This document shows positions 17,028-25,515 of a stretch of DNA of 64,000 nucleotides, in pieces. The stretch covers positions 620,001-684,000 of the forward strand of contig NZ_JAVXZY010000001.1 of NCBI RefSeq assembly GCF_032337115.1. Direction: 5' to 3'. The position numbers and the translations under genes were made by a program. Under the pieces are notes generated by a model. The model was not told where the DNA came from and did not search any database. It saw only the letters and a program-made list of their open reading frames with translations. This DNA is from Roseateles_C aquae (GTDB lineage Bacteria; Pseudomonadota; Gammaproteobacteria; Burkholderiales; Burkholderiaceae_C). Position 1 is the stretch's first letter; every line of letters starts with the position of its first letter.

Positions 17028-17744
17028 ATGGCCACCTCAGCAGCCGCCTTGACAGCCTCGGGCATGAAACAGCCGCTCACTCTGAGCGCCTGCAATGCTG
17101 ACGAACGCGCTGGCAGCTACACCGTCATCAGCGGCAAGAGCTATCAGCTGCAGATCAACCCGAGCGACTTCAAGCATTCGCGCTCGATTTGCTACAACAC
17201 CAAAGTCCCCCTGGGCGCTCCTCGAAGCACGCTCAAGTACAAGGCCATGGGCCCGGAGACCGTCAGCTTTTCTGCGGTGCTTGACGGAACCGGGGTCGTA
17301 CCCAGGCTGCAAGGTTTCAACACGCCGCTGGAGGTGGCCGATCAAATCGATGCAATCAGCGAAATCATCTACAACTATGACGGAGAAATGCATGAGCCGC
17401 CCTATGTGCAATTGCTCTGGGGCAAGCTGGTCTTCTATGGCAGGTTGCAGACCTTCAAGTCCGACTACTTGGTGTTCAAGCCCAGTGGCGTGCCACTGCG
17501 GGCAAAGCTGGACCTGGAGTTCCTAGGTTCCAGCTCTTCACAGTCCACTGAACTGGCGGCCAACAAGTCCAGCCCGGATTTGAGCCACGTCGTTGAGGTG
17601 CGTGACGGTGACACGCTGCCCTTGTTGTGCCTGCGCATCTATGGCGACAGCCGCTACTACACCGCTGTCGCGCGCCACAACGGGCTGGCCGAGTTCCGCC
17701 GGCTCATGCCCGGGCAACGCCTGCATTTCCCACCATTGGAATGA
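17028..17744 (+). CDS. eCIS hub/LysM protein (Afp7-like)
   Basis: 238 residues. The N-terminal domain (about 15-175) is the contractile injection system tube/hub type, with SYQLQINPSDFKHS, PETVSFSAVLDGTGVVP and YVQLLWGKLVFYGRL. The C-terminus (about 188-238) is a LysM-like domain (VVEVRDGDTLPLLCLRIYGD to LMPGQRLHFPP), as in phage gp53/Afp7 proteins that join the tube to the spike. Spacing to neighbours is 33 and 21 bases. The LysM part is usually structural here rather than peptidoglycan binding. Confidence 0.88.
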   Translation: MATSAAALTASGMKQPLTLSACNADERAGSYTVISGKSYQLQINPSDFKHSRSICYNTKVPLGAPRSTLKYKAMGPETVSFSAVLDGTGVVPRLQGFNTPLEVADQIDAISEIIYNYDGEMHEPPYVQLLWGKLVFYGRLQTFKSDYLVFKPSGVPLRAKLDLEFLGSSSSQSTELAANKSSPDLSHVVEVRDGDTLPLLCLRIYGDSRYYTAVARHNGLAEFRRLMPGQRLHFPPLE

Positions 17745-17765
17745 GCCACCGCAGGAGACCGCGCC

Positions 17766-19547
17766 ATGCCTTCAACAGCCTCCACTGAGGGCGTGCTTCG
17801 TCTGCTCGTCTCTTGCAACGGTGATGAGCAGCCCAGCCTGCCTGTCATCAGCTGCAGCATCCGACTGGCGCTCAATGCCGTACCCTGGGCCCGCCTGGTG
17901 ATCGAAGACGGTGACATGCCGAACAAGTGCAGCCCGCTGAGCGACGGTGAACTGTTCAAGCCCGGCACTGAAGTCAAGATCAACGCGGGCTATGCCAACC
18001 AGGACACCGAGGTGTTCAGCGGCATCGTCGTCCGCCATGGCTACAAGATCACCGGCAACAACTACAGCCGTTTGATCGTCGAGTGCCGCGACAAGGCCTG
18101 CAAGATGACGCTGGGGCGCCGAAACGCCAACTACGTCGACAAAAAGGACAGCGACATCATCCAGACGCTGATCAGTGACGCCGGCCTGAGCGCCACCGTC
18201 AGCAGCACCGCCATCACGCACAAGGAATTGGTGCAGTACTACTGCAGCGACTGGGACTTCATGCTGGCCCGCGCCGAGTTGCTCGGCCTCGTGGTCAACG
18301 TAAGCGGCGGCGCTGTCAGCGTCAAGGCGCCCGCTGTCGATGCCGCGCCGGTGCTGACCCTGACCTGGGGCGACAACCTGTTCGAACTGCATGCCGATAT
18401 CGATGCGCGCAGCCAGTGGACAGCCGTACAGGCACAGGGCTGGGACCCGGCGCAACAGGCGCTGGTACAAGGTGCCTCAGCCGAACCGCTGACACTGAAC
18501 AGCCAGGGTGATCTGGACAGCGCCACCCTGGCCGCGGTGGCCTCGCCAGCCACCGTGCTGCTGCAAAGCCCAGCCAGCAGCGATAGCGCACTGCTCGACC
18601 AATGGGCCAAAGCGGTGCAGCTCAAGGCCGGCCTGGCGCGCGTGCGTGGCCGCATGAGCTTTCAGGGTACTGCCGCCGCCCTGCCCGGCAGCTTGATCAC
18701 GCTGGCCGGCGTCGGCAACCGCTTCAACGGCGATGTCTATGTCAGCGCCGTGCAGCACGAGATGGTCGACGGCAACTGGATCAGCGAGGCCGAGTTCGGG
18801 CTGGACCCGAACTGGCTGGTCGAACGCCCCGACGTTGTCGCGCCGCTCGCCAGCGGGCAGCTGCCCGGCGTCAGCGGCCTGCAAATCGGCGTCGTGATGA
18901 AGCTCGACGGCGACCCCGCCGGTGAGAGCCGCATTCAGATCAAGCTGCCCAGCCTGAGCAATGCCACCGAAGGCGTCTGGGCCAGGCTGCTGCAGCTGTA
19001 TGCCTCAAACAGCTTCGGCGCCCTATTCCTGCCCGAGGTCAGCGATGAGGTGTTGGTCGGCTATCTGAACGGCGATCCGAGTTGCCCGGTCGTGCTCGGC
19101 AGCCTCTACAGCAGCAAGCAGGTCAGCCCCTATGCACTTGAAGCGGCGAACAACACCAAGGCCATCGTCACCCGCTGCAAGCACAAGATCGAATTCAATG
19201 AGGAAGACAAGATCATCACCGTCACCACGCCGGCGAACAACAAGCTGGTGTTGGATGACAAGGACAAGAGCATCCTGGTGCAGGACCAGAACGGCAACAG
19301 CATCAAGCTCAGTGAGAGTGGCATCGCGCTGGACAGTCCCAAGGACATCAAACTGACCGCCAAGGGCGGCATCACGCTGGACGCGGTCAATGCCATTTCC
19401 ATCAGCTCCAAGGCCGACGTCAAGGCCGCCGGCCTGAACATCGCCTGCGAGGCCCAGGTCGGCTTCACCGGCAAGGGCAGCGCCACCGCCGAACTCTCCG
19501 CCTCGGGCCAGACCACGGTCAAGGGCGCGATGGTGATGATCAACTGA
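17766..19547 (+). CDS. eCIS central spike protein (VgrG/Afp8-like)
   Basis: 593 residues. The first about 350 are gp27/late-control-D-like (SGIVVRHGYKITGNNYSRLI, ELVQYYCSDWDFMLARAELL). Residues about 375-450 form the gp5 OB fold (RIQIKLPSLSNATEGVWARL to GALFLPEVSDEVLVGYLNGD). The rest is a beta-helix of short alternating strands ending in KGAMVMIN. It would trimerise as the puncturing spike under the PAAR tip. No extra catalytic domain is fused to the C-terminus, so cargo delivery must use the tube lumen. Confidence 0.93.
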   Translation: MPSTASTEGVLRLLVSCNGDEQPSLPVISCSIRLALNAVPWARLVIEDGDMPNKCSPLSDGELFKPGTEVKINAGYANQDTEVFSGIVVRHGYKITGNNYSRLIVECRDKACKMTLGRRNANYVDKKDSDIIQTLISDAGLSATVSSTAITHKELVQYYCSDWDFMLARAELLGLVVNVSGGAVSVKAPAVDAAPVLTLTWGDNLFELHADIDARSQWTAVQAQGWDPAQQALVQGASAEPLTLNSQGDLDSATLAAVASPATVLLQSPASSDSALLDQWAKAVQLKAGLARVRGRMSFQGTAAALPGSLITLAGVGNRFNGDVYVSAVQHEMVDGNWISEAEFGLDPNWLVERPDVVAPLASGQLPGVSGLQIGVVMKLDGDPAGESRIQIKLPSLSNATEGVWARLLQLYASNSFGALFLPEVSDEVLVGYLNGDPSCPVVLGSLYSSKQVSPYALEAANNTKAIVTRCKHKIEFNEEDKIITVTTPANNKLVLDDKDKSILVQDQNGNSIKLSESGIALDSPKDIKLTAKGGITLDAVNAISISSKADVKAAGLNIACEAQVGFTGKGSATAELSASGQTTVKGAMVMIN

Positions 19548-19568
19548 AGCCAGCGCGAGCCCAACACC

Positions 19569-19868
19569 ATGCCCCCCGCCGCCCGCCTCACCGACATGCA
19601 CACCTGCCCGATGCAGACCCCGGGCCTGCCGCCGATTCCGCATGTCGGCGGCCCGGTGATCGGCCCCGGCGTGCCCACGGTGCTGATCGGCAAGCTGCCA
19701 GCCGCCGTGCTCGGCGACAACGCCGTCTGCGTCGGCCCGCCCGACGTGATCGTCATGGGATCGGCCACAGTGATGATCGGCGGCAAGCCCGCGGCCCGCA
19801 TCGGAGACAGCACGGCACATGGCGGCTCCATCGTGCTTGGCTGCTTCACCGTACTCATAGGAGGCTAG
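19569..19868 (+). CDS. PAAR-repeat spike tip protein (Afp10-like)
   Basis: 99 residues with a PAAR fold: the N-terminal AARLTDMHTCP (His/Cys for the metal at the tip), then repeated Gly-Pro turns (GGPVIGPGVPTVLIGKLPAA, PPDVIVMGSATVMIGGKPAA) and GGSIVLGCFTVLIGG. Such proteins cap the VgrG-like spike with a Zn or Fe ion. It has no C-terminal toxin extension. It lies 21 bases after the spike gene and is followed by a 220-base repeat-rich gap. Confidence 0.93.
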   Translation: MPPAARLTDMHTCPMQTPGLPPIPHVGGPVIGPGVPTVLIGKLPAAVLGDNAVCVGPPDVIVMGSATVMIGGKPAARIGDSTAHGGSIVLGCFTVLIGG

Positions 19869-19912
19869 GGATGACCCACCCCCTACGCGCTACGCGGCTC
19901 CGCCAGCCGCGC

Positions 19913-20014
19913 CTTGCCAGCGGCAAGGCCCTTCGGCAGGCACAAACGCCAAGGCCTTTGTGTCCAGCCTCAGCCCCCTCGAAGGGGGCACACCCGCAGG
20001 ACCGGCAAAGCCGG
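19913..20014. repeat. Three consecutive hairpins between PAAR and gp25 genes
   Basis: Perfect stems CTTGCC/GGCAAG (19913-19927), GCCCCCT/AGGGGGC (19973-19989) and CCGGC/GCCGG (20002-20014), each with a 3-base loop, fill the gap 19869-20088. The style matches intergenic mosaic repeats of Burkholderiales. It splits an otherwise overlapping operon and could attenuate the distal baseplate genes relative to tube and spike. Confidence 0.6.
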
Positions 20015-20088
20015 ATCCTCGGGTGCCGCTGGATCGAAACGTGGCGCAGATTCCGGCCGCAAAGCGCTACGCGACAAGGAGCATGCAG

Positions 20089-20496
20089 ATGAGCTTCCTG
20101 GGCCGAGGCTGGAGCTTTCCGCCGCGCTTTGACGGCGGCAAGCGCCTGGTGATGGTGGAGAACGAGGCCGATATCGAGGAGAGCCTGCGCCTGCTGCTGG
20201 CCACGCGCTGTGGCGAGCGGGTGATGCAGCCGGCCTACGGCACAACGCTGCACCGGCTGGTCTTCGAGGGTGCCAACGAGCAGTTGCTGACCGAGCTGAA
20301 GGACATGTTGAAGAAGGCCATCCTGTTCTTCGAACCGCGCGTCGAGGTGTTGCAGATCGAGGCCCATATTTCGGCCGAGAACTGGGGGCTGGTGCAGCTG
20401 CTGCTGGACTACCGCATCCGCACCACCAACACCCGCCACAACCTCGTCTACCCGCTCTACCTCGACCAGGCCAGCCACCCGGTCAGTGCAGGCTGA
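20089..20496 (+). CDS. Baseplate wedge protein, gp25/GPW family (Afp9-like)
   Basis: 135 residues. ATG 20089 lies seven bases after AAGGAG; an in-frame ATG at 20083 is too close to it, and the longer upstream frame reads through repeats. Motifs are GWSFPPRFDGGKR, VENEADIEESLRLLLATRCG, GERVMQPAYGTTLHRLVFEG and DYRIRTTNTRHNLVYPLY, the standard lysozyme-like gp25 fold of contractile baseplates. It nucleates the sheath at the baseplate. The next gene begins 16 bases on. Confidence 0.92.
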   Translation: MSFLGRGWSFPPRFDGGKRLVMVENEADIEESLRLLLATRCGERVMQPAYGTTLHRLVFEGANEQLLTELKDMLKKAILFFEPRVEVLQIEAHISAENWGLVQLLLDYRIRTTNTRHNLVYPLYLDQASHPVSAG

Positions 20497-20512
20497 GCCG
20501 AAGGCGAACATC

Positions 20513-23500
20513 ATGCACCCCGGTACCCAACAAGACGAACGCCTGGCCCCGCCGCTTGACCCGGCGCTGTCGCCCCCCTATCTGCGCCCCGATGAGCTTG
20601 ATCTGGCCACCCGTTTGCGCCTGACGCTGGAGCTGGCGCGCAGGCTGCGCTTTGTCGACGATATGGGCCTGCAGCAGGGCGACTGGGGCGAGGTGCTGGA
20701 TCAGGATTTGAGCCTGCTGCTGGCGGAGATGGCGGCCTGCCCGGCGTTGGCCGAAGAGGGCCGGGTGATGGCGATCTGGGCGCGGCTGTCGGACCGGCAG
20801 CAATGGCACTACTGCCGCCGCCTGGCCGAACAGTTGGACGGCTGGTGCGCACGGATGGAGCAACACGCCGCTGCGCCAAGCAACGAGGCCGGTGGCAGCC
20901 CAGCGGCGGCGCGCCTGCTGCAGTTGCTGCAAGGGCAGCTCGACGGCGAGCTGGGACGTCTGCTGCTGCTACTGCTGCACCGCTTCAGCGCGGATGGTGG
21001 CAACGGCCTGCCCATGCTGAGGAGCCGCATCAGCAGCAAGCACCTGCCCGCCGTCGACCAACAGCCTCCCGGCGGCGATACTGACCGCATCCTGCGCCAG
21101 CTCTGGCTGGGCCTGGCACGCGCGCGCCGCCAACTGGCCCTGCTGGCCAAGACCCTGCTGCCTGCCAGCCTGCAGCAAGGCGACCATGATCCCGCGCTCG
21201 GGGCGCTGTTGGCCTTTGCCCAGCTGCTGCAACTCAGCCGCGGGCCGCTGGACGCCTTCACCGACAGGCTGACCCGCTACTACTACCGTGACAGCCTGGG
21301 CTTCAGTCCGCAGAGCGCCAGCGCCGACCGCGTCCATGTGCTGCTGGAACGCGATCCGCGTCACAGCCGCCCGGTGCTGCTGCCGCAGGGCTGCCTGTTC
21401 ATTGGCGGCAAGACTGAGCAGGGCCAGCCCTTGAACTATCGCGCAGAGCAGGAATTGCTGCTCAGCACGCTGAAGGTCGAGCAACTGCTTGCGTTGCGCC
21501 TGCAAAGTGATCCGCGCATCTCGCCGGAATATGAGTTCGGCTACGCCACCGAGGCGCATGCGCTGCAGTTGCGGCCACCGACCCCCGAAGAGGCGGCATT
21601 GCCGCGCGCACGGGCCTGGCCGCTGCTGGGCGGTGGCCCCTGCATCAGTTTCGACGAGGCCCGCCAAGGCTTGGTCCTGGCCTCGCCACTGCTGCAACTG
21701 CAAGAGGGCGAGCGCGAGATCCTGCTCGAACTGCAGCTCAACCATCCACTGGCGCAGGACAATCAGCTGCAGCGTGCCGCCGCCGATCTCGACACCATGC
21801 TGCACAACACACCAGCGCCGCAACAGGCGGCCCAGCGCGATGCAAGGCTGGCTCATGTTCAGCGGCTGTGGTTGCAAATCTTCGTGCGGCTGGCCAGCTA
21901 CGAAGGTCTGTCGAGCCCGCCAGCGGACAGGCTGTCCGAGCACGCCAAGCCCTTGTCGGAAAGACTGGAGCAGCTGTGCCGGCGTCCAGCCCGCCATAGC
22001 CTGCGTCTGGCCCAATTGCGCGCGCAGCGCCACCATACGCTTCCCGCCACCGGCCCCTGGCTGGCGTTCCTGCTGGCACTGTGTCTGGAAACCCATCGCC
22101 CCGAGCTCCTGCGGCCGCGGCTGGGCCGCTTGTTCGCGGTCTGGGTCAGCGTTGGCGACGAGGAGTTGGCTGCGCATGATCTGCGCGCGCTGCGCCGTCA
22201 TGCCCAAAAGGTGCTGGGCAATAACCGCGGTGCCGTGGTGCAGGTCGACAACCCGCTGTCGCTGATCTATGGCCACAAGCCGATGGAGCGCTCGCTGATC
22301 TTTGATCGCGTCTTTCGCGGTCTCTGGTTGGCCAAGCTGAGCAGTGCCCAAGGCTGGCTGCCGCTCAAGGAGGTCTACACCAGCCGGCTCGACAGCGGCA
22401 TGGCGCAATCCCCCGGCGGCCGGCTGCAGCTGCGTTTGGCGCTGTCGGCCGGCGCACCGGCGGTGCAGGCCTGCACTGCCGCTTTGCATGGCGCGGGCTG
22501 GCCGGCGCTGCCGGTGCTGCAGCTGCGCATGTCGGGCCAGACCCGTGTGTTTGGCTGCAGCCTGCTGCAGCAGCTGCCGCTGGACGCCGTCCGCCTGCAG
22601 GTGCGTGTCAGCGGCGTGCGCCAGTTGCAGCTCTACAACCAGCTCGGCCGGCTCGACCCCAGCAAGCCCTTCCTGCCCTTTGGCCCCCTGCCCGACCGAT
22701 CCGCCTATCTGATGTTCACCAATGCCGAACTGGCGGCCAAGCCGCTCAGCGCCCTCAGTCTGCAACTGCAATGGGCCGGGCTGCCCAGCAGTGGCCTGGC
22801 CGCGCACTATGCTGGCTATGCCGAGCCTGCCGCCGGTGTCAAGCATCCGGCCGAGCGCAGCCCGCGACGCTGGGACGAGGCCAGCTTCATGGTCCGGCCG
22901 GCGCTACTGTCCGCCGGGCGCTGGCAGGACGGCAGCGGGCGCCTGCGCCTGTTCGCCGACCAGGGCGCGCGCCAGAACATCACGCTCGATGGCGACGATC
23001 TGCAGCGCCTGCATCAGCCGATCAGCGCCGCCGGCCCGAGCGAGTACAGCCTGGCCAGTCGCCAGGGCTTTTTCCGGCTGCGACTCGAGGGCGACGAGAG
23101 CGCCTTTGGCCACACGCTCTATCCGCAACTCCTGAGCGAACGGCTGACGCAGAACAGCCGCATCAAGCAACTGGAAGATCAACAGCCGCTGCCCAAGGAA
23201 CCCTACACACCGCGCCTCGAACAGATCAGCCTCAGCTATGCCGCCGAGGAGCGCATTGCTGCGCGCCAGGACCGCGGCACCCTGCCCGGCCAGAGCCATG
23301 CCAGCCAGCTGCTGCAACTCTGCCCCTTCGGCCTGCAGCAGCTGCAGCGTGGTGGCGCCGATCAGCGTTATCACCTGCTGGCCCATTGGCCCTGCGGCGG
23401 CCAGCTCTATATCGGCCTCAGCGGCACCCCTAGCGGCGGCGCCCTGAGTCTGCTGTTCCAGCTGCAGGCCGACGCTGCCGCCGAGTCGCTGGCACGGCCT

Positions 23501-24646
23501 CGCCCCCAGCTGCGCTGGGCGGCCTGGTGTGGTCAGCAATGGCGCGAACTCGAGCCCTACCGGCTGCTACTCGACGACACCCAGGGCCTGCTGCGCACCG
23601 GCCTGATGATGCTCGATCTGCCTGAAGGCCTGACTGCCGACTGCCCGGAGCTACCCGCCGGTGACAAGGGCCCCTTGCTCTGGCTGCGGCTGTCGGCCAG
23701 CGGCAATCTGGAGCGGCTCGCACCGGTGCAGGGTCTGTGGAGCCAGGCGGTTAGCGCGCGGCGCGTCAGCCCGGCCGGTGCTGAGGCACAAGCGGTGCTG
23801 CCGGCCAACAGCATTCAAGCCACCCAACCGGCCATCGCCGGCCTGGCCAGTGTGCGCCAGCCGCTGGCTTCCTTCGATCTTCACGAGGCCGAGAGCGAAG
23901 CACAGCTGCGCACCCGGGTGGCCGAGCGGCTGCGCCACCGCGACCGCGCGCTGACACCCTGGGATATCGAACGTCTGGTGCTGCAGGCCTTTCCCCAGGT
24001 GCAGAAGCTCAAATGCCTGCCGCTGGGCGCCGAGGGCCAGGGCCGTCGCCGGGTGCTGCTGGTCGTCGTGCCGGCATTGCCGCCGGGCCGCGAGATCGAC
24101 GGCACCGAGGCGCCGCGACTGGACGCCGCCACGCTGGACGAGATCGCGGCCTATATCCGGCGGCGCGGTGTCGCCGATCTGCCGCTGCTGGTGCGCAACG
24201 CCGTCTACGACCGCATTCAGGTGCGCTGCAAGCTCAAACTCAAGACCGGCGTGCAGGCCGGTGAGCGGCTGCGCCAGCTGCACCAGGCGCTGCGCGACTA
24301 CCTCTCGCCCTGGCGGCCAGGCGGCATCACCGCCCGCTTCGACTGGCAACTGCGCGCCGATGAGGTCGAGGCCTATCTGCGCGCACAAGATGGCGTCGAG
24401 GCGGTGGGCGAAGTTTCGCTGCTGCATATCGTGCGCAACGACCGCGGTCGCTACAGGCTGGACGACAGCGCGCGGCGTCCGCAGCAAAACCTGGTCACGC
24501 CCTCGCGGCCCTGGAGCCTGGCGCTGCCGACACGCAAACACCTGCTTGAACTCAGCGATACGCCGCCGCCCTCGGCGCCGCGCACCACCGGCCTGGCCCG
24601 GCTGGCGCTGGGCGGCAGCTTCATCATTGGCAGGGCACTGGCATGA
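20513..24646 (+). CDS. eCIS baseplate protein, Afp11-like (gp6/J family)
   Basis: 1377 residues from ATG 20513; a GTG at 20486 is possible but overlaps gp25. The N-terminal region is helical and Leu/Gln-rich; the C-terminus has the baseplate-J signature (AERLRHRDRALTPWDIERLV, near residue 1140, then AFPQVQKLKCLPLG) and DYLSPWRPGG, typical of Afp11. These form the wedge ring around the hub and change shape on contraction. It is on the long side for Afp11, with Gln/Leu-rich middle segments making up the extra. It overlaps the next gene by four bases. Confidence 0.9.
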   Translation: MHPGTQQDERLAPPLDPALSPPYLRPDELDLATRLRLTLELARRLRFVDDMGLQQGDWGEVLDQDLSLLLAEMAACPALAEEGRVMAIWARLSDRQQWHYCRRLAEQLDGWCARMEQHAAAPSNEAGGSPAAARLLQLLQGQLDGELGRLLLLLLHRFSADGGNGLPMLRSRISSKHLPAVDQQPPGGDTDRILRQLWLGLARARRQLALLAKTLLPASLQQGDHDPALGALLAFAQLLQLSRGPLDAFTDRLTRYYYRDSLGFSPQSASADRVHVLLERDPRHSRPVLLPQGCLFIGGKTEQGQPLNYRAEQELLLSTLKVEQLLALRLQSDPRISPEYEFGYATEAHALQLRPPTPEEAALPRARAWPLLGGGPCISFDEARQGLVLASPLLQLQEGEREILLELQLNHPLAQDNQLQRAAADLDTMLHNTPAPQQAAQRDARLAHVQRLWLQIFVRLASYEGLSSPPADRLSEHAKPLSERLEQLCRRPARHSLRLAQLRAQRHHTLPATGPWLAFLLALCLETHRPELLRPRLGRLFAVWVSVGDEELAAHDLRALRRHAQKVLGNNRGAVVQVDNPLSLIYGHKPMERSLIFDRVFRGLWLAKLSSAQGWLPLKEVYTSRLDSGMAQSPGGRLQLRLALSAGAPAVQACTAALHGAGWPALPVLQLRMSGQTRVFGCSLLQQLPLDAVRLQVRVSGVRQLQLYNQLGRLDPSKPFLPFGPLPDRSAYLMFTNAELAAKPLSALSLQLQWAGLPSSGLAAHYAGYAEPAAGVKHPAERSPRRWDEASFMVRPALLSAGRWQDGSGRLRLFADQGARQNITLDGDDLQRLHQPISAAGPSEYSLASRQGFFRLRLEGDESAFGHTLYPQLLSERLTQNSRIKQLEDQQPLPKEPYTPRLEQISLSYAAEERIAARQDRGTLPGQSHASQLLQLCPFGLQQLQRGGADQRYHLLAHWPCGGQLYIGLSGTPSGGALSLLFQLQADAAAESLARPRPQLRWAAWCGQQWRELEPYRLLLDDTQGLLRTGLMMLDLPEGLTADCPELPAGDKGPLLWLRLSASGNLERLAPVQGLWSQAVSARRVSPAGAEAQAVLPANSIQATQPAIAGLASVRQPLASFDLHEAESEAQLRTRVAERLRHRDRALTPWDIERLVLQAFPQVQKLKCLPLGAEGQGRRRVLLVVVPALPPGREIDGTEAPRLDAATLDEIAAYIRRRGVADLPLLVRNAVYDRIQVRCKLKLKTGVQAGERLRQLHQALRDYLSPWRPGGITARFDWQLRADEVEAYLRAQDGVEAVGEVSLLHIVRNDRGRYRLDDSARRPQQNLVTPSRPWSLALPTRKHLLELSDTPPPSAPRTTGLARLALGGSFIIGRALA

Positions 24647-25515
24647 AGCAGCTGGAAAACCGCAAAACACTGAAGGAGCTGTTCCGCGACGGCGCCTTGC
24701 CGAGTGAGAACGACTTTGCTGCGCTGATCGATTCGATGCTCAATATGAGCGACGAGGGGTTTCGCAAGACGCCGGAGAACGGTGAGGAAATCTACGCGCC
24801 GGTTGGCCACCACGCGCTGCTGAGCTTCTACCGCGATCAGTTCCCCGACCGCGCGCTGTGGCGCGTCGCGCTCAGTCCGGCGCGCGACCGCCTGCACATC
24901 AGCAGCGGCGATCAGAGCCAGCCGCTGCTGGGCATGGAAGCCCCCGAGGCAGAGGCGCCGGAAAAGGCCGAACTCGGCGACGTCGATCTGGTCAACCACC
25001 GCGGCCGGCTGGGCATTGGCTGCGCCGAACCGCGCGACACATTGGATGTCGCCGGCATCGTGGCCAGCAGCGGCCGCCGCGGTCGCCACAGCACCGCCAA
25101 ACGCATCAAGGCCAATGGCAAGTGGCAGGACGTGATCAGCGGCTTGCAGGGCTGCCAGGGCTTTGAAGTCGTCGCCGGGGCCGGCGGGCCGCACGGCAAG
25201 GGCCATTTCGGCCTCTTGCATGCGATTGCCCTGAGCACTTTCAATCCCAGCTTCGGTCTGCTGGCCTGGTGGCGCCGCCGCCGCGGCATCCGCCAGACAC
25301 AGGCCTGGTGGGGTCGCCGCTGCGACCGGCTGGAACTGCGTTGGCATGGCGGCAGCGGTCGCGGCGGCAGCTATGCGCTGCAGATACGCACCGGCTGCAA
25401 TTTCGGCGACGACCAAGTCATCCAGGTTCAGCTGACCCGGCTGTGGTTCGACCCCGAAATGGCCGATTGCCGCCAAGCTGATCTTGGCGCCGGCAGCGGC
25501 GACGAGTCGCCATGA
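24643..25515 (+). CDS. eCIS accessory protein between baseplate genes (fibre- or chaperone-like)
   Basis: 290 residues, ATGA-coupled on both sides. The N-terminus (TLKELFRDGALPSENDFAAL then LIDSMLNMSDEGF) is a module seen at the start of various tail-associated proteins. A middle segment RLGIGCAEPRDTLDVAGIVA resembles the repeats before the tips of fibres. The C-terminal part (GCQGFEVVAGAG, FGLLHAIALSTF, CDRLELRWHG, LQIRTGCNFGDD, TRLWFD) belongs to a conserved eCIS-linked domain that I recognise without a known function. With no Afp13-type fibre in the cluster, it is the best candidate for a short receptor-binding or baseplate-decorating protein. Confidence 0.65.
   Translation: MKQLENRKTLKELFRDGALPSENDFAALIDSMLNMSDEGFRKTPENGEEIYAPVGHHALLSFYRDQFPDRALWRVALSPARDRLHISSGDQSQPLLGMEAPEAEAPEKAELGDVDLVNHRGRLGIGCAEPRDTLDVAGIVASSGRRGRHSTAKRIKANGKWQDVISGLQGCQGFEVVAGAGGPHGKGHFGLLHAIALSTFNPSFGLLAWWRRRRGIRQTQAWWGRRCDRLELRWHGGSGRGGSYALQIRTGCNFGDDQVIQVQLTRLWFDPEMADCRQADLGAGSGDESP

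Noticed and set aside
19960..20088. N-terminal extension of the gp25 protein
   Set aside because: The extension translates intergenic hairpins; AAGGAG points to the ATG at 20089.
15825..20496. Type VI secretion cluster
   Set aside because: No TssB/C two-part sheath, TssK/L/M membrane complex or ClpV; sheath and tube are of the phage/eCIS type.
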